Assembly (NCBI GenBank): GCA_036383255.1
Contig: DASVOS010000014.1
Location: 37,538-101,537 of the forward strand
Length of the DNA stretch: 64,000 nucleotides
Origin: Gammaproteobacteria bacterium
GTDB lineage: Bacteria > Pseudomonadota > Gammaproteobacteria > Natronospirales > REEB76
Direction: 5' to 3'
The position numbers and the translations under genes were made by a program. This document shows, one piece after another, positions 17,307 through 25,590 of the stretch. Within the stretch, counting starts at the first letter, position 1. Every line of letters begins with the position of its first letter. The notes beneath the pieces were generated by a model. The model ran no database searches and was not told the origin of the DNA. It was given only the letters and a program-made list of their open reading frames with translations.

Positions 17307-18536
17307 TCAGGCACGCTCACGGCTGAACCGGTAGAGTCCCAAGCGGACCGTGATCACGTCGAGATATCCGAGCAATTCTTCCTGGGTGCAGCCCGCGCCC
17401 GCCGACAATTCCTCCAGCGTCTGACCGTCTTTCGTCCTTAGTGCCTCCCAGAAAGAGACCGGCAGGTAAGAATAGTCCTGGCCATCCGTGGTGATGGCGA
17501 GGAAGCCGGTCGAATTGTGCTCGCGCAGCAGGAAGCGGGCGCCGGTGGGTACCAAGCGCGCTTCCTTGCCTTCGGATGTCTTCAGCAACTGGAGCGAGCG
17601 CTGCGCTGCTTCCAAGGCGGACGTGTTTCCGCCGGCGTGGGGGATGAAGTCCAGGCTCGCCGCGGGGCCGTTGGCCAGAGCTTCCGTAAGGTACGTCTCG
17701 AACTCCCGGCAGATGAGCGCGAGCCGCTCCCGGCCCCGGGGGCTTTCCAGCTCCTCGAGTTCCAGCGCCCTGCGCAGTTCCACCGTCTCCCCCAGCCTGT
17801 TGTAGGCATAGCGCAACAGGTTCGAGAACAGGCCGATCCAGGTATTGGGGGTGTACGCCACCGCCATCTGCAGCGCCGGGGCCGGCGAGTCATTGGTGAC
17901 CCGGTGCACCCATCCCCTTGGCATATAGAGACAGTCGCCGGCGACTTGGCGCACGTCGTATCGCGGGACCGACATGTCTACGTCCGGCTCGACTTCCTGC
18001 ATGGAGAGATGCCTGGTCGGCAGGGGCGTGACGGGATCATGCAGCCGCCAGCGCTTCGCCCCCGCGAGGTTGAAGCTGAACACGTCCAAGTCATCGTAAT
18101 GGACGTCCGATGCGGCCGCCTCCGCCGGGGTGGCGATGCAGTAGTCGTACAGGTCGCCCTCGAGGCGCTCCTGCAGCACCCTAAGCGGCGTCCCGAGGGC
18201 AGGGAGGTAACGGGAGCAGTGCCGGATGACGAAGGCGACCTTCTCTTCCTCGAACATGCGCCGGAACCAGGCGGGATGGTCCGATACGCCCTGCATGCGC
18301 TCGCCGATCTCGCGTGCCGGGATCTCGCCGCCGGCGTCGCGGCTGCGGGTGTAGCGGGCGTCGCCGTTCGCATGGGCGAGGTGCACGATCCCGAACACAT
18401 CGTCCAGGCTCGCGCAGAGGGGCAGGGCGGACTTGCCGAACCAGGGACGCCGCTCGAAGATGTCGGCGAAGAACGTCTCGTCGGACAGTCCGCCGAAGAG
18501 CTGGGCCAGGCCGGGTCGCGGGATGGGCTGTCGCAT
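17307..18536 (-). CDS. JmjC/cupin_4-type Fe(II)/2-oxoglutarate oxygenase
   Basis: A 409-residue protein of the cupin_4 (ribosomal-oxygenase-like, YcfD/NO66) superfamily. The iron triad is H146 and D148 in HYDD plus H211 in GDCLYMPRGWVHRV; K161 in AKRW is a likely 2-oxoglutarate contact. Known members hydroxylate Arg or His of ribosomal proteins, and related JmjC enzymes hydroxylate peptides. A C-terminal region (after about residue 250) resembles the winged-helix part of these enzymes. ATG 18536 is chosen because GGAG precedes it by six bases and the family similarity begins there; the frame continues upstream to 18623. Substrate unknown; adjacent peptides are the proposed targets. Confidence 0.8.
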   Translation of the reverse strand: MRQPIPRPGLAQLFGGLSDETFFADIFERRPWFGKSALPLCASLDDVFGIVHLAHANGDARYTRSRDAGGEIPAREIGERMQGVSDHPAWFRRMFEEEKVAFVIRHCSRYLPALGTPLRVLQERLEGDLYDYCIATPAEAAASDVHYDDLDVFSFNLAGAKRWRLHDPVTPLPTRHLSMQEVEPDVDMSVPRYDVRQVAGDCLYMPRGWVHRVTNDSPAPALQMAVAYTPNTWIGLFSNLLRYAYNRLGETVELRRALELEELESPRGRERLALICREFETYLTEALANGPAASLDFIPHAGGNTSALEAAQRSLQLLKTSEGKEARLVPTGARFLLREHNSTGFLAITTDGQDYSYLPVSFWEALRTKDGQTLEELSAGAGCTQEELLGYLDVITVRLGLYRFSRERA

Positions 18537-18636
18537 GCGCTCTCCATGGGGCGAGCGAGTCCCTTCGCGCGGGCCGGCGGTCCTTCCATACCGCCGTGGC
18601 ATATCCAGTCTAGAGCATTTCACGCGGCTTGCCCGC

Positions 18637-18644
18637 TATACAAT
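18637..18644 (+). promoter_or_regulatory. Possible -10 in the divergent oxygenase/SagB-like promoter region
   Basis: TATACAAT in the 143-base gap between the two divergent start codons could serve the plus-strand SagB-like gene. No clear -35 is seen. The shared gap suggests coordinated expression of the two enzymes. Confidence 0.35.
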
Positions 18645-18679
18645 GGGACGATGGCTCGGATCGCCGGAGGGAGCTAAGG

Positions 18680-19744
18680 ATGAGATTCAGGCGCGCGGCT
18701 ACGCTAAGTGCGGGTTTCGAGGCCGGGGAGATCGTGGTCCACAACTTCCTGACCCAGGATCGCTTCACCTGCTCCCTCGAATGCCTGCAGTTCCTGGCGC
18801 AGCTGGACGAGTGGCACAAGGACCGCGAGCTGTTCCGCTATTTTCCCGACACCGACGCCGGCAGCCTGGCGGAGCAGGTGGCCGAGCTCGTGGGCATGAA
18901 CGCACTGGTGGTGGAGGGCACGCCCCAGGCGGAGCGGGACGAGACCTACCGGCGCGAATGGCTCTGGGGCACCACCGCGGGCCTGTTCCACTTCGGCGTC
19001 CGGAACACGCCCTTCATGGTGGGCAAGCCGGCGCGGCAGTTCATGCGCAAGCGCAAGACGTGGCGCGCCTCGCCGCCCCTGCACCAGACCAACAGCAGGC
19101 GGCGCAAGGTGACGGCACTGCCGCGCACCGACCTCGAGCAGGAGCCCTTCGCGCTGATGCGCCGGCGCCGCAGCCAGCGCGACTTCGATGGCCGCGCTAT
19201 CGGCCTGCAGGCGCTGGCGGACTGCCTGTTCGCCGGCAACGGCATCGTCGACTTCTTCACCGAGGATGCGGACTACGGGCGGCTGCCCATCGCCATGACG
19301 CCGTCAGGCGGCGCACGCAATCCCTACGAGCTCTACGTGTATGCGCGCAACGTCGCGGGGCTCGAGCCTGGCTTCTACCACTATGGCGCGCTCAAGCGCG
19401 ACCTGGGCCTGGTGCGGGCGGGGAAAGTGAAGGTGCCGGAGATGCTGGGCGGGCAGAAGTGGCCGGCCCAGGCCTCGGCCATCGTGTTCCTGGTGGCGCA
19501 TTTCCCGCGCACCATGTGGAAATACCACCTGCCCATGGCCTATCGCATCGTGATGATGGAGGCGGGTTTCATCTGCCAGAACATCGCCCTGGCGGCCACG
19601 GCGCACGGCCTGTCAGCCGTGCCTTCCGGCGCACTCAAGGAGGATGTGATCGAGGGCTATCTCGGCACTCCGCCGCTGGAGTCGGCAGTGGTATTCACCA
19701 TGAGCCTCGGCAAACCCAAGCCAGAGCGGCCCCGCCGCCGCTAG
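18680..19744 (+). CDS. SagB-type dehydrogenase (nitroreductase superfamily)
   Basis: A 354-residue flavin enzyme. The N-terminal part (about residues 1-135) carries a SagB/ThcOx-like pattern (VVHNFLT...LECLQFLAQLDEW and RNTPFM). The C-terminal nitroreductase domain has RRRSQRDFDGRAI, the SagB hallmark TPSGGARNPYELYVYA and FYHYGALKRDL. Known relatives (SagB, McbC, ThcOx) use FMN to oxidise azolines to azoles in modified peptides. ATG 18680 has a strong ribosome binding site (GGAGGGAGCTAAGG); the frame extends to 18629 without support. No YcaO cyclodehydratase is in the window, so its substrate here may be something else. Convergent with the histidine kinase gene. Confidence 0.75.
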   Translation: MRFRRAATLSAGFEAGEIVVHNFLTQDRFTCSLECLQFLAQLDEWHKDRELFRYFPDTDAGSLAEQVAELVGMNALVVEGTPQAERDETYRREWLWGTTAGLFHFGVRNTPFMVGKPARQFMRKRKTWRASPPLHQTNSRRRKVTALPRTDLEQEPFALMRRRRSQRDFDGRAIGLQALADCLFAGNGIVDFFTEDADYGRLPIAMTPSGGARNPYELYVYARNVAGLEPGFYHYGALKRDLGLVRAGKVKVPEMLGGQKWPAQASAIVFLVAHFPRTMWKYHLPMAYRIVMMEAGFICQNIALAATAHGLSAVPSGALKEDVIEGYLGTPPLESAVVFTMSLGKPKPERPRRR

Positions 19745-22700
19745 CCTGCGGCGCGCCGCTTGCGGGCGTGCCGGTCCATGTGCTGGCGCAGGAGATCCAC
19801 CAGCTGCTGCTCATTGAAGGGCTTCATCAGGAACCCGTCCATCAGTCCCTGCTGTGCCTGGCCCTTGCCCTCGGGCAGCACGTCGGCGCTCATGGCGATG
19901 ATGGGCGGCACCGCATCGCCATAGGTGGCGCGCAGCTTGGTGGCGGTCTCGATACCGTCCATCCGCGGCATGTGGATATCCAGGAGCGCCGCCTGCCAGG
20001 GACCGCGGGCCGCAAGGTCCAATAGCTCCAGCCCATTGCCCGCTTCGGCGGTGCGGAACCCCGACTGGTTGAGCATGGTGACCAGCAGACGGCGGTTGAT
20101 GCGGTTGTCGTCCGCCACCAGCACCAGCGGCGCGTCGGGGGCCGGCGCGGCGGCCGGTTGCTTCGAGGCATCGGCGGCGCCCACGCTGGGCTCCACCGCC
20201 GCCTGCACCAGCGACTGAAGTTCCAGGTACACGGTCTTCTCGCGGGCGGTCTTGCTCAGCACGCGATGGTAGAGCGCCTCCGAGAGGTCCTTCAACGCCT
20301 GCCGTTCTATGCGCGGCGCGAGGATCAGCATCGGCGGCAGGGCCGGGGAGAACTTCTGCTTGAGTTCCCCGAGGTGCGCAAGCTCGCGCTCGCCCAGGGA
20401 CAGCACCGCCGCTTCCGCCTGCATGCTCATGAGCGATTCCAGTTCGCGCACCTCCCTCACGTCGGCGCCCAGGCGCGTGAGCGAAGCGCGCCAAGCGGCG
20501 CTGGAGAGCGGGTGCTTGTCATAGAGCAGGATGGAGAGCTTGCGCGGCAGGCGTGTACCGGGGGTCGCATGCTTCTGCAGGCGGAACTTGAGCTGGAACT
20601 CGAAGATGCTGCCGGTGCCGACGCGGCTCTTCACCCCGATGCTGCCGCCCATGAGATCCAGGAGCTTCTTGCAGATCGCGAGGCCGAGGCCGGTGCCTTC
20701 CACCTGGTGGCGGGTGGAGATACGGCCGCGGGCATAGGCGTTGAAGAGCTGGCCGATCTCGTTCTCGGGGATGCCGATGCCGGTATCGCTGACGCTGAAC
20801 GTGAGCGTGGTGTCGCGCTCGCCGTGCGCCACCTGTTTCACCTCGATACAGACCGCGCCGGACTCGGTGAACTTGATGGCGTTGCTGAGCAGGTTGGTGA
20901 GCACCTGGCGCATGCGCAGCGGGTCGCCGCGCAGCTGCAACGGCACCTCCGGCGGGATCACCCGTACCAGCTCCAGGCGCTTCTGATAGGCGATGGGGGC
21001 GAGCAGCTCGAGCGTGCTCTCTATGAGCTCCAGGAGGTCGAAGTCCACCTCGTCGATCAGCAGCTTGCCGGCCTCCAGGCGCGAGAGGTCAAGGGTGTCG
21101 TTGATGATCGCCAGGAGGCTCTCGGAAGACACCCGGATGGTGCTCACGTAGTCCTTCTGCTCCGAGGAGAGCGGGGTCGAGGTCAGCAGCTTGGTGTAGC
21201 CCAACACGCCCGTCAGCGGGGTCCGCAGCTCGTGGCTCATGTTCGCCAGGAACTGCGACTTCACCTGCTCGCCCTCGGCGGCGCGCCGTTGCGCGATCTC
21301 GAGCTCGGCGTTCTTGAGGTTCACGCCCTGCAGGGTCTCGCGCAGCTCCAGGGTCGCTTCCTTGACCTGCACCTCGAGGCGCTCCACGAAGTGGCTCTTG
21401 AGCTCGTTCGCCTCGCGCAGCTCGGCGCTGATGGCCTTCTCGCGTACGATCTTGCGCTTGAGGCTGTACACGTAGGCGATGCTGCTGCCGATGATGATCA
21501 GCAGGTAGATGGTGTAGGCCCACCAGGTGCGCCACCAGGGCGGCAGCACCACGATGTCCAGCGTCGCCGGCACGGTGCTCAAGGTGCCCCAGTTGTTCGC
21601 GGCCCTGACTTCCAGGCGGTAGTGCCCGGGGTTCAGGTTGGTGAAGGTGATCTGGTGCGAGGGACTGGGCGGCGTCCAGTCCGGCTGGAATCCCAGCAGC
21701 CGGTAGGAGTAGCTGTTGGCCTGGGGCGCGCCGAAGTCGGTGGCCGCGACGTCGAAGATGCTGATGGCGTCGCGATAGCTCAAGGTCAGGTGCGAGTCGG
21801 GCAGGATCGGCAGGTGCACCGGCTTGCCTTCGCGGTAGGCGGTGACGCCGTTCAGCACCACGCCCGGCGGCTGCAGGTTGGGCTTGAGGTCCTTGGACAG
21901 GAAGCCTACCGCGCCCTGGCCGCCGCCGAACCACAGCCAGCCGTTCGAGGTGCGGGTATGGCCGTAGGAATAGTACTCGGTGATGGGCGAGCCCTGGTCG
22001 CGGCCGAAGGTGAGCACCGTGCCGCTCTTGGGGTCGAACCTCATCAGTGAGTTGACGCTGGCGAGCCACAAGAACCCCTGCGGGTCCTGCTCGATGCCGA
22101 GCACCTGGATGCGGTGGAACTGCGGCACCGCCTCGGGGCGGGCCAGCGGGTTGCCGGCGGCATCCAGCTTGAGGCGCCACAGCCCGTCGTAGGTGCCGAT
22201 CCACAGCTCGTGGTGGGGGTCCAGGTACAGGCCCTGCACCACCGGCTCGATGTTGCCCGGGGTCATGGGTACCAGCGTGCTCTTGCCGGTGGCGGTGTCC
22301 ACCTGGAACAGGCCGCGGAAGGTGCCGGCCCAGAGCGTGCGGGGCGTGGCCTGCAGCAGGTCCTCCACGATGTCGTTGGAGGAGAGCTCGGAAGGAGTGG
22401 TCCCGGCGATCTGCCGCGTCTTGGAGGTGGAGAGGTCGAAGTCCAGTAGGCCGTTGCCGAAGGTGGCGAGATAGGCCTGGTGGTCGCCGTGCATCACGAT
22501 GCGGTCCGGTGCGCGCGGACGGATGTCCAGGTCGTCGCCGGGCCGCCAGGACTTGAGCACGCGGCCCTGGGAGTCCACCGAGATCAGGTAGCCGAGCTCG
22601 GTGGTGACCAGCAGCCCCCGTGCACCCATGCCGGCGATCGCCCGCACCATGCCGTAGCGGTTGAGGTCCAGGTGCATGAAGACGTTGCCGGCATCCTTGA

Positions 22701-23910
22701 GGCTGTCGTCCTGGGATGCGAGCGGGAACTGGTAGATGGTGCCCGGCGCGCCGAGCAGGAGCTTGCCCTGGTATTCGTACAGCGCGTGCACCTTGTCCGA
22801 GATGCCCAGCTTCACGCCGTTGATATCGGATGGCCGGAGCGAATAGACGTCCAGCACGTTGGGGTCCAGCAGGCTCACGCCGGCGTCGGTGGCGACCCAG
22901 ATGAAGCCGGCCCGGTCCTGGAAGATGGAGAGTACGGTGTTGGAGGAGAGCGAATCTGTGTTGCCGATGTCCTGCTGGTAGCGGCGCACGTGCCCGGTGC
23001 CGGCACGGATCAGGTATAGGCCCGTGTTGATGCTGCCGTACCAGACGTTCTGCTGCCGGTCGACCCGCACGCTGTCCAACAGGTCCTCGCCGCCGGGATA
23101 GTGTTCGTTCGCTGCCCCCGGCACCTGGCGCAGCCCCGGCTCACCCGGCACGTACATGTAGGGGCCGGCATGGGTCGCCAGCCACAGGCGGTGTTGCGCG
23201 TCTTCGGCGATGCGCCAGATGTTGTTGGCTTCGCTGCTGTCACTCGCCCTGAAGTGGCGCGCGGGCGTCTTGCCGCTGGGATCGAACAGGTCGAGCCCGT
23301 TCAGCGTGGCGAGCCACACCCGCTGCTGGCTGTCCACCAGGATGTCGTTGATGCGGTTGTTTCCCGGTGCCGCGGGCCCGGATCCCGCCGGGAAGTGGCG
23401 GAACTTGCCGGTCTTCGGGTCGAAGACATCCAGCCCTGCATCCCAGGTGCCGATCAGCAGCGTGCCATCCGGGCCGGGGCCCAGCGACCAGATCGAATCG
23501 CTGATGATGCTGTCCGGGTCGCCCGGGATGTGCCGATAATGCTTGAACGCCCCGGTATCGGGATCGTAGAGGTTGAGGCCGTTGGAGAAGGTTCCGGCCC
23601 AGAGGCGGCCTTCAGGATCCTCGTACAGGGCCCGGATGAAGTTGCCGGAGATGCTCCCGGCGTCGTTCGGGTCGTGCCTGAAGATCTTGAAGGTGTAGCC
23701 GTCGTAGCGGTCCAGCCCGTCGATGGTGCCGAGCCACACGTAGCCCTTGCTGTCCTGGATGACGATGTTGACTTCGTTGTTGGACAGCCCGTCCTCCATG
23801 GTGAGGTGCCGGAACCGCGCGGTCGCGAGTCCCGGCACCGCATGGCAGGCGAACAGCGCCGCTGCTGCGCAGAGCAGCAGGGCGCGTGTCCGGCACATCG
23901 TGCGAGGCAT
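19741..23910 (-). CDS. Two-component hybrid histidine kinase with Reg_prop/YYY sensor
   Basis: A 1389-residue one-protein sensor. A signal peptide (MPRTMCRTRALLLCAAAALF) leads into a long periplasmic beta-propeller of Reg_prop repeats (for example SKGYVWLGTIDGLDRYDGYTF), then a YYY domain (about 700-785), a transmembrane helix (about 790-815), HisKA with the phospho-histidine in NMSHELRTPLTG (about 890), HATPase with NLLSNAIKF, DTGIGIP and GTGLGLAI (about 1005-1080), and a receiver domain with LLDIHMPRMDG (about 1305). No HPt domain is fused. ATG 23910 is used because it starts the signal peptide; an upstream extension would overlap the peptide gene. The family often senses glycans. Confidence 0.9.
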   Translation of the reverse strand: MPRTMCRTRALLLCAAAALFACHAVPGLATARFRHLTMEDGLSNNEVNIVIQDSKGYVWLGTIDGLDRYDGYTFKIFRHDPNDAGSISGNFIRALYEDPEGRLWAGTFSNGLNLYDPDTGAFKHYRHIPGDPDSIISDSIWSLGPGPDGTLLIGTWDAGLDVFDPKTGKFRHFPAGSGPAAPGNNRINDILVDSQQRVWLATLNGLDLFDPSGKTPARHFRASDSSEANNIWRIAEDAQHRLWLATHAGPYMYVPGEPGLRQVPGAANEHYPGGEDLLDSVRVDRQQNVWYGSINTGLYLIRAGTGHVRRYQQDIGNTDSLSSNTVLSIFQDRAGFIWVATDAGVSLLDPNVLDVYSLRPSDINGVKLGISDKVHALYEYQGKLLLGAPGTIYQFPLASQDDSLKDAGNVFMHLDLNRYGMVRAIAGMGARGLLVTTELGYLISVDSQGRVLKSWRPGDDLDIRPRAPDRIVMHGDHQAYLATFGNGLLDFDLSTSKTRQIAGTTPSELSSNDIVEDLLQATPRTLWAGTFRGLFQVDTATGKSTLVPMTPGNIEPVVQGLYLDPHHELWIGTYDGLWRLKLDAAGNPLARPEAVPQFHRIQVLGIEQDPQGFLWLASVNSLMRFDPKSGTVLTFGRDQGSPITEYYSYGHTRTSNGWLWFGGGQGAVGFLSKDLKPNLQPPGVVLNGVTAYREGKPVHLPILPDSHLTLSYRDAISIFDVAATDFGAPQANSYSYRLLGFQPDWTPPSPSHQITFTNLNPGHYRLEVRAANNWGTLSTVPATLDIVVLPPWWRTWWAYTIYLLIIIGSSIAYVYSLKRKIVREKAISAELREANELKSHFVERLEVQVKEATLELRETLQGVNLKNAELEIAQRRAAEGEQVKSQFLANMSHELRTPLTGVLGYTKLLTSTPLSSEQKDYVSTIRVSSESLLAIINDTLDLSRLEAGKLLIDEVDFDLLELIESTLELLAPIAYQKRLELVRVIPPEVPLQLRGDPLRMRQVLTNLLSNAIKFTESGAVCIEVKQVAHGERDTTLTFSVSDTGIGIPENEIGQLFNAYARGRISTRHQVEGTGLGLAICKKLLDLMGGSIGVKSRVGTGSIFEFQLKFRLQKHATPGTRLPRKLSILLYDKHPLSSAAWRASLTRLGADVREVRELESLMSMQAEAAVLSLGERELAHLGELKQKFSPALPPMLILAPRIERQALKDLSEALYHRVLSKTAREKTVYLELQSLVQAAVEPSVGAADASKQPAAAPAPDAPLVLVADDNRINRRLLVTMLNQSGFRTAEAGNGLELLDLAARGPWQAALLDIHMPRMDGIETATKLRATYGDAVPPIIAMSADVLPEGKGQAQQGLMDGFLMKPFNEQQLVDLLRQHMDRHARKRRAAG

Positions 23911-23930
23911 GCGACGTGGCCTGGGGGACT

Positions 23931-24218
23931 TCAGGTGTCCTTGTTGTTGTAGGTCGGCGTGTCGGCGCACATGGAAGCGCTGCCGAAGGCGGCGTGGGCC
24001 TCGTTGAGCTGCCTGAGCGCCATCTTCGCCTGCTTCTTGGCCTTCGGGTTCGGATGGGTGGCGGCGATCTTGCCCAGGGTCTTGGATACCTGCTTCATCA
24101 GCTTGTCGCCCTTGCTGTAGTGCTGGGCGCGCTTCTTGGCGCTGGCCGCCGCCTTCTTGGCGTGGCTGCGGGCGTGCTTCTGAAGCTTGGCGGGAGAGAC
24201 AGTCTTCTTGCCGGCCAT
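23931..24218 (-). CDS. 95-aa lysine-rich peptide, candidate RiPP precursor B
   Basis: The first 70 residues are Lys/Ala-rich, reminiscent of histone-H1-like or other nucleic-acid-binding proteins (HAKKAAASAKKRAQ, PNPKAKKQAKMALRQ). The last 20 residues are quite different: AAFGSASMCADTPTYNNKDT, with the only cysteine of the protein. FGSASMCADT matches FGASTLCAGT of the peptide at 17068-17256 at six of ten positions with conservative changes elsewhere. It lies 20 bases before the kinase start and has a strong Shine-Dalgarno. Alternative: a small DNA-binding protein unrelated to peptide modification. Confidence 0.55.
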   Translation of the reverse strand: MAGKKTVSPAKLQKHARSHAKKAAASAKKRAQHYSKGDKLMKQVSKTLGKIAATHPNPKAKKQAKMALRQLNEAHAAFGSASMCADTPTYNNKDT

Positions 24219-24224
24219 GGTGAG

Positions 24225-24232
24225 CCTCCTTA
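24225..24232 (-). promoter_or_regulatory. Strong Shine-Dalgarno of the 95-aa peptide gene
   Basis: Read on the minus strand it is TAAGGAGG, six bases before the ATG at 24218. It suggests efficient translation, as expected for an abundant small protein. No clear promoter hexamers are seen in the 163-base gap up to the HPt gene. Confidence 0.7.
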
Positions 24233-24381
24233 TTTGATGTTCACGATCCCTTACGGTGCATGCACGGGATACCCCTATCGCTGAGATGGCATGCCCATTC
24301 CAGTTTACAGAATGGGATTTGACCCTGCACGGCAGATCGAAAGAAATCCCAGGAATGTCGTGGCCTTAGGTAGGACCCGTC

Positions 24382-24687
24382 CTACAAGGCGGCCAGGACT
24401 CGGGTGACCTCGGCCGAGAAGCGGGCCATGGTGGCATGGTCAGGCGGACCGCCAGCGGCGACCGACTGCTCGACCTCCAGGCAAGCCTCCCGGAGCGCCT
24501 CCAGCCGGCAGAAGGAAGCGGAGCCCTTCACCCGGTGCACCTGCTCCCGGAGCTGTTCCCAGCGGCCGGCGATGAAGGCGTCTTCCGCGCTCTTGCGGTC
24601 CAGCGGCAGATCCTCGGCGAGCATCTGGCGTATCTCGGGCTTGAGCGCGGCGAGCGCCGCGGCGAGGCCGTCCTTATCCACCGTCAT
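24382..24687 (-). CDS. Stand-alone HPt phosphotransfer protein
   Basis: A 101-residue helical protein with the HPt signature HRVKGSASFC; H51 is the likely phosphorylated histidine. HPt proteins relay phosphate from a hybrid kinase receiver domain to a response regulator. The hybrid kinase at 19741-23910 ends with a receiver and has no HPt, and this gene lies close by on the same strand, so they are probable partners. ATG 24687 is chosen because GGAGGA precedes it by six to seven bases; ATG 24717 is an in-frame alternative. No response regulator with a DNA-binding domain is present in the window. Confidence 0.8.
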   Translation of the reverse strand: MTVDKDGLAAALAALKPEIRQMLAEDLPLDRKSAEDAFIAGRWEQLREQVHRVKGSASFCRLEALREACLEVEQSVAAGGPPDHATMARFSAEVTRVLAAL

Positions 24688-24807
24688 CAGCGGTCCTCCG
24701 CGTTCCCTTCCGGACATGGTGCGGCTTCCGCCGTCCGCGGTCAAAGGGCGGCCGGCCGGGGGTTTGTTAAACTGCGTGTTGCGCGGACCGCGCGCCCGGG
24801 ACCCTGC

Positions 24808-25590
24808 ATGAACATCCTCGCCTTCGACATCGAGACCATCCCTGACCTTGAGGGCGGCCGGCGCCTGTACGGCCTGGAAGGCCTGTCCGACGAGGACGTG
24901 GCCCGCGCCATGTTCCAGAAGCGCCGCCAGGACACCGGCGGCAGCGAGTTCCTCCCCTTGCACCTGCAACGGGTGGCGGCGGTCTCTCTCGCCATGCGCA
25001 ACCGCGACGGCTTCAAGGTCTGGACCCTCGGTACGCCGGAGTCCGACGAGAAGGAGATCGTGGCACGGTTCTTCGAGGGGATAGAGAAGTTCGGCCCCGA
25101 CCTCGTGTCCTGGAACGGCTCCGGCTTCGATCTGCCGGTCTTGAACTACCGCGCGCTGCGCCACGGCCTCAGCGCACCGCGCTTCTGGGAGCTGGGGGAG
25201 GGCGACCAGTCGTTCCGCTGGAACAACTACATCTCCCGCTACCACTGGCGCCACACCGACCTCATGGACGTGCTGGGTTTCTACCAGGGGCGCGCCGGCG
25301 TGCCGCTGGACGAGATGGCGCAGCTCTGCGGCTTCCCAGGCAAGCTCGGCATGCACGGCAGCCAGGTGTGGGAGCAGTGGCTCAAGGGCAACCGCGCCGG
25401 CGTGCGGGATTACTGCGAGACCGACACCCTCAACACTTACCTCCTGTACCTGCGCTTCGAGCTCCTGAACGGCAGCCTGGGCGAGGAGGAATACCGGCGC
25501 GAGTGCGCCGTGGTGCGGGAGGCCCTGAAGAAGGCCGGCAAGCCGCATCTCGATGAGTTCCTGGCGGCCTGGCCGCCGGCGGGCACATGA
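24808..25590 (+). CDS. Predicted 3'-5' exonuclease (PolB-exonuclease-like, DNA_pol_B_exo2)
   Basis: A 260-residue DEDD-family nuclease. Motif I is FDIETIPD (D6 and E8), motif II is in LVSWNGSGFDLPVL, and motif III is in YCETDTLNTYLLYL. It matches the predicted PolB-like exonuclease family (DNA_pol_B_exo2), which is not attached to a polymerase. The role is unknown, likely nucleic-acid trimming or repair. The stop overlaps the rlmD start (ATGA), forming an exonuclease-rlmD-nagZ operon. Confidence 0.85.
   Translation: MNILAFDIETIPDLEGGRRLYGLEGLSDEDVARAMFQKRRQDTGGSEFLPLHLQRVAAVSLAMRNRDGFKVWTLGTPESDEKEIVARFFEGIEKFGPDLVSWNGSGFDLPVLNYRALRHGLSAPRFWELGEGDQSFRWNNYISRYHWRHTDLMDVLGFYQGRAGVPLDEMAQLCGFPGKLGMHGSQVWEQWLKGNRAGVRDYCETDTLNTYLLYLRFELLNGSLGEEEYRRECAVVREALKKAGKPHLDEFLAAWPPAGT

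Noticed and set aside
18433..20025. 530-codon plus-strand frame overlapping the SagB-like gene
   Set aside because: Out-of-phase shadow; the SagB-like frame has clear family motifs and a ribosome binding site.
23931..24218. Simple histone-H1-like DNA-binding protein
   Set aside because: Not excluded, but the Cys-containing C-terminal 20 residues are unlike H1-type tails and match the other peptide, so I list the precursor reading first.
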